This document shows positions 32,129 through 47,100 of a DNA stretch of 64,000 bases, piece after piece. Below the pieces are notes generated by a model. The model was not told the DNA's origin. It worked only from the letters and a program-made list of their open reading frames with translations, and did not search any database. The DNA lies in NCBI GenBank assembly GCA_020002185.1, contig CM034534.1:12825810-12889809 (forward strand). The letters run 5' to 3'. Within the stretch, counting starts at the first letter, position 1. Each line of letters starts with the position of its first letter. Position numbers and translations under genes: made by a program. Origin of the DNA: Paraescarpia echinospica. Taxonomy: Eukaryota; Annelida; Polychaeta; Sabellida; Siboglinidae.

Positions 32129-35100
32129 CTGGAAAAATAGACAACGCATCAGTAAAATGAAAAGTGATTGTTTTATGTGTGATCTTCAAAAGCAAATTTT
32201 TAATTGCAAAATTGAGATTTGTACCTTTTTGGATTTCACAGATAATGAGCTTAACATTGATACCTCATTTGTTGACATAATGTCAGTGTTTTTTTTAATA
32301 TATTTCTAAAATTGAAACAACCTAAAAAATGAGATTTTGTTTATTGTTTTTTAATTCATGGTTTTGTAAATGCATATATTTTGGATTATTTGTCGAGGAA
32401 AATAAACAGAAAAGTGAATGTTTATATACTACAAGCTGGGTTACGCCGGCATTGCACTCTGAGAAAAAGATACCTATTACTATTTTCTAGTTAAAGTTGT
32501 CTCTACATGGAAGAGTTTATATGATGCCCATGGATAGCTAAAATGTTACTATATAATGCCACACCAGTGGCATATGTTCTGCCAGAAATAGCACACGCCA
32601 TCAGCAGCCGTAACAGGCAGCGATAGGCAGTTCTGTTTGCGCCAAAGACCCACATCTCACTGGGACATTATTACTACAGTATAGTGATTTATTTCCAATT
32701 GTTTCTTTGTTTTTGTAATTTGTCATGCTATTTTGATGTGTCTTTGTTGTACAGTATATATAACATTTCAGCTGTTTGCCGTTTTGGTAATTTATACCAA
32801 GTAAAACTAATGATCACTTGACTAGTTTGTGACTGTTGGTCATGTTTGGCAACTGATGACTGAATTACTACACTAACACATCAATAAATAAACAATAGTA
32901 TATCGATTGATTAACCAAGGGACAGACCGACAGACTGACATAGACACACTGACCAACAGAGAAACAGACAGGTATATACAGACAGGCAGACAGACAGAAA
33001 ACACACTGCATACACATCAACGACACGCACGCACGCACGCACGCACACACATGCACACACACATACACTGGCAGAGAGACAGACACACTGTGTGACAGAT
33101 CTACAGACACTGTCAGGCAGACCAACCAAGACTGACAGATAGACAGAACGACATACTAACCGACCGACTGACAGACAGACTGCCAGACAGAACAAAACAG
33201 ATCAACATACAGACCACCAAACAGACAAATAGACTGACTGACAGACAGACAGACAAACAAAAAGACTGACAGACCGACTTAGACAGATTGCTGCTAAATA
33301 GACCTGCTGTCAAACAGACAGACAGCCAGACAGAAAGACAAAGTAATGTGTACAAATGTGACAGACCTAGACCGAAGCGGTATCCATCAGAGAAGCGGGT
33401 GCTGGCATTGTGGAAGACACAGGCACTGTCGATTCCCTCAAGGAACTTGTGGGCTATCTCGGCTGAAACAGAACACATAACAAGCTCAAAGACACGGCCA
33501 CATAATCAAGCATTCCATACTTCAAATGCTACATGCTCGCAACAATAACCAACCTACATCTAGGTAAAACAAAAATAAAAGGGTATAAATATAAAATTTC
33601 AACAGTAGTTAATTTAATCAACTACATTTTCTTGATAAAACTAAATTATTTATCTCAGTTACATATCAACATTTTGATGATTACTGGTCAGTTGTAGCCT
33701 ACAACATCACTGCGCAGAATGACTACCATGTCACCATCTAGTGATAGTTATCTGATAAAGATTGCTGATAGCATCACAGGCTAAAAAGTAAACTGACGAT
33801 GAAATAAGTAAAAATATTACCAACTAACATGATAATAGTCATAATTATTAGGTTTTATTAAACTAGTTTGAATATATATAGATGCCTGCAGTACTTACGG
33901 TCCTCAGTGATAATGACGTCTGTGTGTGAGCTTCCGTACTTATGGATGTGTGTCATGGCCTCTGTGACATCGTCAACCACTTCCACAGCACACTCCAGAC
34001 CACTGTACTCCACGTTCATTGACTTGGCCGGGGCCGGAGCAAACTTGAGGTGGTTCAACAGGCGGGGGCCGGCGTGAATCTGCACCTATAAACGGTAAAC
34101 AACAAACGTGATGACAACTTTACATTTACTGGGAGAAATGGTTGGATGCAGAGGTCAATCGTTGGGTGTGAAGGTCAATTGAATGAATTAACTTTATTTC
34201 GGTTACAAGTACAGATTAGTGAACACATGTACAATGGATTATAAAACACAGAAGAAAAAACAAATATTGTAACCGTGGAGATCCTCTAGAAACCCCCAGG
34301 GGCTTATAGCGAGGACCACCAGAAATAATAATTTAACAGTAGTTTCCTTGTTCCAAAAAATTAAAGCATAAAAGTAGGACAGTAAGTTCTTCGGGAACAA
34401 AGTGAATAAATCATCTCATAGATGCAGTTAATGTATACACATACATATACATTACTAACAATACATAAATAATACAGGTTGACTACTAATTCAATTGCAC
34501 TCATTATAACATAATATATAAAGAATAAATTAACTAATTTTCGAGTAAAACATGAATACAAACAATCATTTATACCATAATAAAATTATGGGATTCTTAT
34601 AGTTAATTTATAAGTTACAATATTAAAAAAATTATAAGAATTAATGATATTTTGACAATAACAGCACTTTGAGTTTCTTCTTAAATTGATTGATGAATAC
34701 AATTAGTTGTAAGTTTTGAGGTAGTGCATTCCAGAATATTGGTCCTGAATAATTTGTTGTGAATTTCCTTGTGTTTGTTCTTATTTGTTGGATATGCATT
34801 ATGGTTTCTCAGCGTGTGTTTATATACATTATCAGTTTGCAATAAAATTGCGGGGAGATGTGAGAACACGGACCGACAATCACAGGAACTTTGGTTCAAA
34901 TCCTGGTACCGACAGCCGTGTTGAAACTTGGGCAAGTTCATTTATTTGTGGCACAATCTGGGGAATGCCTGACCATTCAATTTTAAAAAGTAAAAAGTAG
35001 ACCATTCTAAATAACTACCAACGTGTTTTTAATGCATCTCCAATTGGTAGATCAGAGGTCAATGGTTCAAGGACGCGGATGAAGACAGAAAGACACCAGT

Positions 35101-38100
35101 GCAAGTCGGCACCAGGGATGAAATGCACTTATAGTGCTTCCAAGTTAGTGCATTAATATAGAGATGATATGCAGAGAACATCTGGATTCAGAGAATTAGT
35201 AAAATGACCCACCTTCTGGAATGCATAACTTGCTCGTTCAAAAGCGACTCTATGTGATCATTGCCATAGCAAGGTCAGAGACCCAGTTCTTAGTTATTAT
35301 ATGCCAGAGGGCGCCACATATTCAGAGTTGCAGGGGACTGTTTCAGGAAATGCTCACGCTGAACATTTGAAAAAGTGCAACGAAATGTGCATGTTTTCTA
35401 CGACTGTTCAAATTAACATAAAATGACCCTAACTGATCAGCGGATGTTTTACATAGCGTGGACAAATCGCTCAAAACATGCAAATAATAGTCAAACACAT
35501 TGTACAAGCCCTTAGTTGGTATGATCCCTTCACCAAAGGGAAACTTCAACGAAATGAAATTATGACATTTCCTTCAATTGGTCATAGACGAACACCTGAA
35601 AGTTTAACACCAAAGATGCATTGCATCTTGGAGGAATGTCATAACTTTCAAACTGATGATGATTTTTGAAATGTATTTTACGCACTGTGCAGAGAAGAGG
35701 AGAGCTAAATGCAACATTCAATATCTCATCTGGTTAGCATTATTAATTCCAATCATATTACCCGGTACTTCTCCAAATAAGAAAATATCGTTTTGAGAAA
35801 ATGATCATCAAAGATTGAATAATGGGACCCATTACTTGATATCAGCATAATTGATCGACAAAATGAATGAAAGTGATTTAGGAATATGTAAAAGTTTATT
35901 AAGCTACTAGAATTAGGTGAAACACATTTTGAGCATTTCAGTCAAAAAACACCATTTCATCTGGAGCATGAGGCGAGAGTTGATCCACAAATGTCAATTG
36001 AAATACATACCTTGTTAGATTTCAACTTTTGAACGATGTCATCAAACAGCTTAGTTCTGACATGATCCCTGTGAATGAGCAATGTTTCCATGGCATTGCA
36101 GGCTGCCGGGTAATCACACTTGGAGTCCAACACTACAACAAACGCGTACGTATGTGACTAGTCTAAACATTGTAATCTAATGCACAATAAATAAAATTTC
36201 TTATTCCCACATAATTATTCTTTATTACAAATAAAAGTAAACTTCTATATGAACATGGAAATTACAAAATGATAAAGAATAGCACAGAAATAATAAATGA
36301 GTTTTGCAATTATTCTAGTCATACATAAAAAGTTAAACATGGGATTAATGTGCTCATTAGCAGTGACACTGGTATGTAGGTGTCACATTATTCTATTTGA
36401 AATGCTTATATGTATAATATTTTGCATTGGTCAATCAGCATATACGACATCCTTCTTCCATGATGTCACCTACCAGGCAACAAAATATACCTACAACAAA
36501 TTAAATTTGCTAGGTTTTACTGGCATGACACGATTTTTGAATTCTTTGTATTCTATTTTCTCATTCTAATTTTTCTTCCTTTCTTCTAATAGAAATATTC
36601 TTACATAATTGTTATTTCTCAAAAACAGATACGTTCGAGTTTTATTTTACACAACACTCAATTCATTTGAGAATGTTTGCATCAACACAAAGTCCTAGTT
36701 TCTGCTCACCAATTTTCAAAGCCTTTCCCGGGTCGCAGTCCTTGTCAATGTAGACGTGGCAGATGCCTTCACTATGACCCAACACTGGGATTCCGCGACT
36801 CTGTCTCTGGATGGTCTTGATGAGGTCAGACGACCCGCGAGGTATCACGAGGTCAATGTACTCTTCCAGCTGGAGTAAATCCTCGATGTCCTCACGTTTA
36901 CTCACCTGGTGACATGACAGTAGTGACACAAACTGACACAATATGACAGACAATTCCTAATCTTTGTTAGACTGGGTGGATGAAAGCATTATTCTTTTCC
37001 ACATTCAGCTTACCATTTTTCTTGTAGGCCTAAGTTTAGCTATGTTTCAGCAAAGCTCTACGAATGCCTACCACTAGATGATGAAATGGTTATAAAAAAA
37101 TGGGCCAAGTGGCCCTGAAGTCCTTTAGACTAATACGTCTATATGTGACCCCGGCTGACCAAATGAGTGATGACTGCTACAAAAATTTGCAAAGTTATGG
37201 AGCATTGAACATGGTAGGGGTCAAAAATTGAAAATGAAGAAAACGGCTGTTGAAGTTTTATATTATATATGCAAATGGATTGCATGGAAATATTACATGC
37301 ACAACATTCAAATGTGGCACACAGTATGTAATATGTATGTTATGTTGCAATGATACACTGGAAGTACAAATGTGCTGCTACAAAGACTTATCAAGTTATG
37401 CCAGATTATGTCTTCATGTGTAAAACTAAGAGGACAGATTATCTGAGAGCAAAAGGTAGACTCACTGTTTGACACAGTTTAAAACCTACAGGCAACTGTC
37501 CAGTTTAACAGGGGTCTAGTGGCTTAATGCTGTCTGTTGACACAAGCTACTGCCAGTGACCAATTACAGATTAGTCACAGTTTCCATCAAACAATAGCAG
37601 GCAGAGAATCTTAGCTCCACAGCTGGGTGTAATACACAACCAGAGCCACCACTGATTCATGGTCAAGTAGATTAGCTCAATTCACCAACTAAGACAATAC
37701 ACAACACTGTGAGTGACAGTGTCCAGAGTGAGGCCTAAGCAGTGTCATCATTGCTGAATAGATCAATTAAACCTGCCTAGTGGGTGACATTCTGCACAAT
37801 TGTTCATTAATCCTTAGTGATTGTTCAGAACACCAGACTGACCACATACCTAAACAAAGTGAATGTAATAGGTGAAAAACAGGCAGTGTTCAAATAGGGG
37901 TATTGGTTGAATTGTATTTGTCTCGACGCAAAAGGCTTTATTGTGCCTTCATCGATTATAAGAAAGCATTTGATTTAGTAGACCGGTCCTCCCTGTGATC
38001 TAAGATAATTTCATGCGGTATTAATGGTATTGTGTTGAAAGTTGTATACAACATGTACAAAAATGCTAAATCATGTATAAATAAGGGCCAGGCTGTGTCA

Positions 38101-41100
38101 GCCTTCTTCTCATGTGTAGAGGTATGGCAAGGAGAAAACTTGTGTCCTTTGTTATTTGCTATTTACCTGAATAATTTTGAACACTGTTAGTCACAATTAT
38201 AACGGACTTGACATGGCAGCTGGTGAAATTTACAACAACCTCAGTGATGATGATGTAGAAAATGTATGTTCTACTATATGCTGATGACACTAGAATGATT
38301 CAATCAAATACAGATTTCTTGCTTGTGTATAGCGGAACTATGTCAACTCTTCTAATGGTTGACATTTTGGTTATTTCAGGTGTCAACTATATTGTGAATC
38401 TGTAATTATTAGTCTATATTGATACAACTGATTTACACAGTACCATGTCTACACAAGGCATGGCAAGCGTAAACAGAACAGTAGAATGCATTTGATATCA
38501 ATAAAGTGTAGGATATTTCACTCTATAGTTGTCCAGAATATTAATTTTCTGTTTGTCACCTTCAGGTGACAGAATATAAATTTTCTATGTTTGTCACCTA
38601 CAGGTTTCTACAGACAATACATCTTTAACCAATAGACACCACAGTCACACCATTTTATAATAATTAAATGAACATGAAAATAAACACAACTTGCAATTAT
38701 AGAAAATCAATAGTTTTGAAGATACAGTTTAAAACTGTTAGGCAACTGTTCAGTCTAACAGGGGTCAAGTGTGTCTGCTCTGCCTGGATGCTGTGACCAA
38801 TTAAAGATTAGTCAAGGTCTCAATGGACTGGGCTGTGGAGATTAGTCACAGCTGTTGATTTTGTGGCACAATGCACAACATATAATGTTGGGGGTGGTCT
38901 CAAGGGCCCTTCTCAAAACCACATCACTAGATAATGTAAACCTTTTGTACTTTGGGGGCCTCTTAGGTGCCCTTAGAATGATTCAATCAAATACAGATTT
39001 CTTGTGTATAGTGGCAACACCCTAAGATACATCTATGCACAATTAGAAAAAAGTTGCTGAACAGATTTTTGAAAAAATAGGCCAAATGTTACATTTTTAC
39101 AAGTTTTTGGGTCCTTGGAGGCCCTAGGGAGCCCTTAAAATGATTCAATCAAATACAGATTTCTCGTGCATAGTGGCAGTGCCCCAAGATATGTCTATGG
39201 AAAATTAGAGAAAAAGTTGCTGAACGGTTTCTGAGATACGGCAGCTAACGGTGGACGGCGGACGCAGAGTGATGGCAATAGTCCCTTGGACCTTCGGCCA
39301 AAGGACTAAAAAGGTAAATTGACTGTGAAATACTAACTTTTTGTCAGACCCTCCAATGGCTTAAGCATTACATACAGGTACACTCTATGATGTCACGACC
39401 TTTGACCTATGGACCACAACGTTGCAATCAGGTCACCAAGCAATGATATCACCTTGTGTAAATTCAACTTTAACTTTTATCGTGCATTGATGCATTTCGC
39501 AATGAAATTAGATCTCCGTTACAATTCTGAATCAAATTGTTGCATTTGTGCAATGCCTTTATATAGCTAACACTTCAGGAAAAATCTTGAGACAGAGTTC
39601 AGGACAAATCTTGCGACATAAAATGCAAATTCTGGAAATAAGTAATTATATAAACTTTGTGCATTTTGAACAAAAAGTACTATTGATTTTTTTTTCTTCA
39701 AATGCACAAACTAGCAACCTCCCGACTAACAAGACTTGTTCGGGTCATTGTCGACCATGCTGCCATAACCTTGACCTACCAATGCAACAGAGTCACGTGA
39801 CACAAACGGTTCAAGGGCATCTCCAACAAGTCGGTGAAGAATCGTGTTTGTATGATTGGCTTCTTTGCCACCTTTCAACAGTAATCCGTTGCCGCTCGCT
39901 ATAGCCAGTGCTGCCACCTACAGGGAAATAAACAACAGGTTCCATTCGCAATCACTGTTTCAGAGTTCAAAGGTCATTTTGCTTAAAAGTCAATCTCGTT
40001 TATAAATAACAATGGATATCTGGAAATATCTCATTTTAATATTGATATGTACACATAACAGATACTTAGTTACTGAAAAATATGTTTGAAAGGAGCATAA
40101 GGAATATTAAACATTGCGATCCAACAGCAGCTTTTGTGTTGTAGGCGATTTGACCCATTGCGCTAATTGTGTGACCCAACCTATATGCCCATATAACTCA
40201 AACTGTGATTCCGTGCATGGAAATAACACATCATGTCATCTGGAGTGGAGGACGTAATTATTTATTTTTAGTGCGATCACACAACATATTTTGAAACTAG
40301 CGTTAATATGAAAAAGTTTTCAAATTTAGGTCATAACAATCATCATCCTTGATTACCCCAGGAAAACATTGTTTGTGTGTATATAGCGCCATCTGGAGGA
40401 CTGGCAATTTTTACTAATTTATATAAAAATAAAATTTACATATACCTGAGGTAGACAATCTGGGCGGGCCTCGAATATGACCAGCAGTACTCCGATTGGC
40501 ACGGTGACCTGCTTCAGAACGAGGCCTTCTGCCAACTTTGTTCGGCGCAAGATGCGCCCAACATTCTCATGGGAAGACTCTGCGATCTGTCGCAGCCCAG
40601 TGGCCAGACTCTCCAGCTTACTGGTCGTCAGAATGAGGCGGGCGATCATTGGTGCTGCGAGACCTGTCACAAAGACAAGCACACTAGAGGGAGCCACCAG
40701 TAGGGCATCACTGTGAGAACTCTCGCAGACATACCCACTGGGGGGGGGGGCAGCAATGGGGCTGATGAGGTGAAAGCCTAAAGCAATCCACATCTGAGGA
40801 TTGGGGACTTGACCTGTCACCTGTTAAAGGACTATTTGAATGTTCAAAATGATATATTGTGGTATATTCTGAAGAATTCCAACTTATGCGTTGATGATAG
40901 GAGAAACAAGAACTACTTGTTAGCATGCCATGAAACAGCAGTGTTATTGTAAATTTGAAAAAACATCTTGTAAAACAGTTTCGTTCATTCAACCTAGGTG
41001 AAGCGGAACGTCATTTTTACTTTTTTTAACAATATACTGATATCCCATGTCGATATCGAAATATCATATCGCAGGCTAGTCGGAGCCAGTAGAAGGGACA

Positions 41101-44100
41101 TCCCAGAAGAAAATGGTAATAGAGAGAGAGGATGTGCTTAGATCTTAGGTGATTTACTCCAAACAGCCCAAACTTGAGCTAATGCAGGAGTTTTTGGTGC
41201 ATGTTTGTGTGCATGCGTTGTGGGTAGTTTGTTTGTTTATTTTATAGGCACAAAGGGAGGTTCATGATTGCTGTTTGAAATGCTGTTGGGTTTTCTAGTT
41301 CAGTAAATTGTGGTGGGATTATATTCCAGATTTGAACTGCTCAGGGGTAGAAAGAGAACACCGTTGCATTGATGGGGCACCTAGGGGCTACGTAGTGGCC
41401 ACGGTTTTTTGACTGTGTTAGTAGACCTGGTGGGGGTGTGATGTTGATTATGTTACTTAATATTTTGTAAAATGTCATGGCTTGTTTGATAAGTGCTCAA
41501 GGTATGATTCCACAAAGGTGTGGGCAACAATGGGATGAACTATTAGTATTAGGTACGCTCTAGCTTACATCCATCTGTGGAGCAAAGCATCAGTTATCAT
41601 CATTAGAGAATTCAGATTTAAAACCCATTCATAGTGGCGCCATCTGGAGTCACTAACCAGTATACAGTTTCCATATTGCTCCGAAACATGGAAAAGAAAA
41701 TACATCATTTTGTAAGTAAACAATTTGAAAAACTACCTCTGAGTTTTTTTAAATTGATAGTTCAGAGGTTACTTGTCCAAGAAGGCGTGAACTTGTCCAT
41801 GAAGGTGTGAACATAGGAAGAGGAGAGTGGATCGCAGTGTCTGGAAGGTGATACACTTACAATACAACAAACTTAGTGTTGTAATATACAGACTTTTGAG
41901 AGCATCCCTCACTGTGGACTATCGAGAAATAGGAGAGCAACCACGAGACAGTCGACTGTATACCTGAGGTGCGTGCTGCTTCAAGGTCCTTCTTGTTCGC
42001 AGCAAAGATCTCGTTCTGGTTGTCAATGAGCAGGTCGGCCAGTCTATAGATGATGCTAGCTCGGTCGCCTGTACTCAAGGCCTGGAGAGCTCGACCACCA
42101 TCCCGCGCTGAAACAATGAACGGTTGACGTTAATAATAAATAAATGACTTCTTCAGTGCCAATATCCTCGGAGAATTCAAGCTCAGAGATGCAACAAAAC
42201 CAACGGATTTAGCATTCTCATACTCGTGTGCAGTGCGAAAGTCGTCAACAAATGGATGGACGTGCTAAGAAGCTAGGGAGGATACGCGATATTGTTGCAT
42301 TCTGAGTGTAAACTACCCTGCGTTTAAGTTGCATTCTTAGTTAAAATTACCATTTAAAACTACATATAAGAAAGTGTATGTACATCAAGAATATTTACTT
42401 ATTGATCATACTTGCTACCAAATGTCATTTTGGCATTTTGTATAGCCTATTATTCAATAAATTGTGCTTCTGCAAAACTACCGGTCGTCATGTCCAGGCA
42501 GCAGAGTAATAAACGTGTGGCATAAAGATATAATATTCCGACTTTTGTATTGTTTTATATTAAAATTTCAATTGTGAAAAAGGTTTATCTGAAGTTGAGG
42601 AAAGTGATGTGTAGTTTATATGAAGTTGAGGAAAGTGATGTATAGTTTATATGAAGTTGAGGAAAGTGATGTATAGTTTATATGAAGTTGAGGAAAGTGA
42701 TGTATAGTTTATATGAAGTTGAGGAAAGTGATGTATAGTTTATATGAAGTTGAGGAAAGTGATGTATAGTTTATATGAAGTTGAGGAAAGTGATGTATAG
42801 TTTATATGAAGTTGAGGAAAGTGATGTGTAGTTTATATGAAGTTGAGGAAAGTGATGTGTAGTTTATATGAAGTTGAGGAAAGTGATGTATAGTTTATAT
42901 GAAGTTGAGGAAAGTGATGTATAGTTTATATGAAGTTGAGGAAAGTGATGTGTAGTTTATATGAAGTTGAGGAAAGTGATGTATAGTTTATATGAAGTTG
43001 AGGAAAGTGATGTGTAGTTTATATGAAGTTGAGGAAAGTGATGTGTAGTTTATATGAAGTTGAGGAAAGTGATGTGTAGTTTATATGAAGTTGAGGAAAG
43101 TGATGTATAGTTTATATGAAGTTGAGGAAAGTGATGTGTAGTTTATATGAAGTTGAGGAAAGTGATGTAGTTGAGGAAAGTGATGTATAGTTTATATGAA
43201 GTTGAGGAAAGTGATGTATAGTTTGTATGAAGTTGAGGAAAGTGATGTATAGTTTATATGAAGTTGAGGAAAGTGATGTATAGTTTATATGAAGTTGAGG
43301 AAAGTGATGTGTAGTTTATATGAAGTTGAGGAAAGTGATGTGTAGTTTATATGAAGTTGAGGAAAGTGATGTATAGTTTATCTGAAGTTGAGGATAGTGA
43401 TGTGTAGTTTATATGAAGTTGAGGAAAGTGATGTATAGTTTATATGAAGTTGAGGAAAGTGATGTATAGTTTATATGAAGTTGAGGAGAGTGATGTATAG
43501 TTTATATGAAGTTGAGGAAAGTGATGTATAGTTTATATGAAGTTGAGGAAAGTGATGTATAGTTTATCTGAAGTTGAGGAAAGTGATGTGTAGTTTATAT
43601 GAAGTTGAGGAAAGTGATGTATAGTTTATATGAAGTTGAGGAAAGTGATGTATAGTTTATATGAAGTTGAGGAAAGTGATGTGTAGGTTATATCAAGTTG
43701 AGGAAAGTGATGTATAGTTTATATGAAGTTGAGGAAAGTGATGTGTAGTTTATATGAATTTGAGGAAAGTGATGTATAGTTTATATGAAGTTGAGGANNN
43801 NNNNNNNNNNNNNNNNNNNNNNNNNNNNNNNNNNNNNNNNNNNNNNNNNNNNNNNNNNNNNNNNNNNNNNNNNNNNNNNNNNNNNNNNNNNNNNNNNNNN
43901 NNNNNNNNNNNNNNNNNNNNNNNNNNNNNNNNNNNNNNNNNNNNNNNNNNNNNNNNNNNNNNNNNNNNNNNNNNNNNNNNNNNNNNNNNNNNNNNNNNNN
44001 NNNNNNNNNNNNNNNNNNNNNNNNNNNNNNNNNNNNNNNNNNNNNNNNNNNNNNNNNNNNNNNNNNNNNNNNNNNNNNNNNNNNNNNNNNNNNNNNNNNN

Positions 44101-47100
44101 NNNNNNNNNNNNNNNNNNNNNNNNNNNNNNNNNNNNNNNNNNNNNNNNNNNNNNNNNNNNNNNNNNNNNNNNNNNNNNNNNNNNNNNNNNNNNNNNNNNN
44201 NNNNNNNNNNNNNNNNNNNNNNNNNNNNNNNNNNNNNNNNNNNNNNNNNNNNNNNNNNNNNNNNNNNNNNNNNNNNNNNNNNNNNNNNNNNNNNNNNNNN
44301 NNNNNNNNNNNNNNNNNNNNNNNNNNNNNNNNNNNNNNNNNNNNNNNNNNNNNNNNNNNNNNNNNNNNNNNNNNNNNNNNNNNNNNNNNNNNNNNNNNNN
44401 NNNNNNNNNNNNNNNNNNNNNNNNNNNNNNNNNNNNNNNNNNNNNNNNNNNNNNNNNNNNNNNNNNNNNNNNNNNNNNNNNNNNNNNNNNNNNNNNNNNN
44501 NNNNNNNNNNNNNNNNNNNNNNNNNNNNNNNNNNNNNNNNNNNNNNNNNNNNNNNNNNNNNNNNNNNNNNNNNNNNNNNNNNNNNNNNNNNNNNNNNNNN
44601 NNNNNNNNNNNNNNNNNNNNNNNNNNNNNNNNNNNNNNNNNNNNNNNNNNNNNNNNNNNNNNNNNNNNNNNNNNNNNNNNNNNNNNNNNNNNNNNNNNNN
44701 NNNNNNNNNNNNNNNNNNNNNNNNNNNNNNNNNNNNNNNNNNNNNNNNNNNNNNNNNNNNNNNNNNNNNNNNNNNNNNNNNNNNNNNNNNNNNNNNNTGT
44801 GTAAAACTAAGAGGACAGATTATCTGAGAGCAAAAGGTAGACTCACCGTTTGACACAGTTTAAAACCTACAGGCAACTGTCCAGTTTAACAGGGGTCTAG
44901 TGGCTTAATGCTGTCTGTTGACACAAGCTACTGCCAGTGACCAATTACAGATTAGTCACAGTTTCCATCAAACAATAGCAGGCAGAGAACCTTAGCTCCA
45001 CAGCTGGGTGTAATACACAACCAGAGCGACCACTGATTCATGGTCAAGTAGATTAGCTCAATGCACCAAGTAAGACAATACACAACACTATGAGTGACAG
45101 TGTCCAGAGCGAGGCCTAAGCAGTGTCCTCATTGCTGAATAGATCAATTAAACCTGCCAAGTGGGTGACATTCTGCACAAGTGTTCATTAATCCTTAGTG
45201 ATTGTTCAGAACACCAGATTGACCACATACCTAAACAAAGCGAATGTAATAGGTGAAGAACAGGCAGTGTTCAGATAGGGGTATCGGTTGAATTGTATTT
45301 GTCTCTACGCAAAAGTCTTTATTGTGTCTTCATCGATTATAAGAAAGCATTTGATTTAGTAGACCTGTCCTCGATCTAAGATAATTTCATGCGGTATTAA
45401 TGGTATTGTGTTGAAAGTTGTATACAACATGTACAAAAAATGCTAAATCATGAGCAATAAGGGCCAGGCTGTACTCCGGGCCTTCTTTCCTCATGTGTAG
45501 AGGTATGGCAAGGAGAAAAACTTGTGTCCTTTTGTTATTTGCTATTTCATCTGAATAATTTTGAACACCGTTAGTCACAATTATAACGGACTTGACATGG
45601 CAGGCTGGTGAAATTTTACAAATAACCTCAGTGATGATGTTAATGTAGAAAATGTATGTTCTACTATAAAGTTGATGACATCAGAATGATTCAATCAAAT
45701 ACAGATTTCTTGCTGTGTATATGGAACTATGTCAACTCTTCTAATGGTTGACATTTGGTTGTTTCAGGTGTCAACTATATTGTGAATCTGTAATTATTAG
45801 TCTATATTGATACAATTGATTTACACAGTACCATGTCTACACAAGGCATGGCAAGCGTAAACAGAACAGTAGAATGCATTTGATATCAATAAAGTGTAGG
45901 ATATTTCACTCTATAGTTGTCCAGAATATTAATTTTCTGTTTGTCACCTTCAGGTGACAGAATATAAATTTTCTATGTTTGTCACCTACAGGTTTCTACA
46001 GACAATACATCTTTAACCAATAGACACCACAGTCACACCATTTTATAATAATTAAATGAACATGAAAATAAACACAACTTGCAATTATAGAAAATCAATA
46101 GTTTTGAAGATACAGTTTAAAACTGTTAGGCAACTGTTCAGTCTAACAGGGGTCAAGTGTGTCTGCTCTGCCTGGATGCTGTGACCAATTAAAGATTAGT
46201 CAAGGTCTCAATGGACTGGGCTGTGGAGATTAGTCACAGCTGTTGATTTTGTGGCACAATGCACAACATATAATGTTGGGGGTGGTCTCAAGGGCCCTTC
46301 TCAAAACCACATCACTAGATAATGTAAACCTTTTGCACTTTGGGGGCCTCTTAGGTGCCCTTAGAATGATTCAATCAAATACAGATTTCTTGTGTATAGT
46401 GGCAACACCCTAAGATACATCTATGCACAATTAGAAAAAAGTTGCTGAACAGATTTTTGAAAAAATAGGCCAAATGTTACATTTTTACAAGTTTTTGGGT
46501 CCTTGGAGGCCCTAGGGAGCCCTTAAAATGATTCAATCAAATACAGATTTCTCGTGCATAGTGGCAGTGCCCCAAGATATGTCTATGGAAAATTAGAGAA
46601 AAAGTTGCTGAACGGTTTCTGAGATACGGCAGCTAACGGTGGACGGCGGACGCAGAGTGATGGCAATAGTCCCTTGGACCTTCGGCCAAAGGACTAAAAA
46701 GGTAAATTGACTGTGAAATACTTAAAAGAACTAACTTTTTGTCAGATCCTCCAATGGCTTAAGCATTACATACAGGTACACTCTATGATGTCACGACCTT
46801 TGACCTATGGACCACAACGTTGCAATCAGGTCACCAAGCAATGATATCACCTTGTGTAAATTCAACTTTAACTTTTATCGTGCATTGATGCATTTCGCAA
46901 TGAAATTAGATCTCCGTTACAATTCTGAATCAAATTGTTGCATTTGTGCAATGCCTTTATATAGCTAACACTTCAGGAAAAATCTTGAGACAGAGTTCAG
47001 GACAAATCTTGCGACATAAAATGCAAATTCTGGAAATAAGTAATTATATAAACTTTGTGCATTTTGAACAAAAAGTACTATTGATTTTTTTTTTTTCAAA

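Larger units (their letters stand above)
37417..43797. repeat. large direct duplication, copy A
   Basis: Matches 44798 to about 51100 at very high identity with a few small indels (offset 7381 at the left end, 7388 near 39280, 7397-7398 further right). It covers three P5CS exons, intronic repeats and the start of the 31-bp array. It may continue left of 37417, but the partner sequence there is in the gap. Confidence 0.97.

Noticed and set aside
32868..33195. Cysteine/valine-rich or Thr/His-rich proteins at 32868-33195
   Set aside because: Translations of the CAGA/CACA simple repeat on both strands.
39548..39904. 118-codon plus-strand ORF (and its copy at 46946)
   Set aside because: Antisense shadow of the P5CS exon at 39780-39917 plus intron.
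40477..40716. 79-codon plus-strand ORF (and copy at 47875)
   Set aside because: Antisense shadow of the P5CS exon at 40446-40663.
40384..41655. GCGCCATCTGGAG words as insulator (CTCF-like) sites
   Set aside because: Short words resembling part of the CTCF motif occur at 40387 and 41638, but the match is partial and such words are common in invertebrate genomes.
43750..44856. Long open frames across 43750-44856
   Set aside because: They exist only because the N gap has no stop codons.
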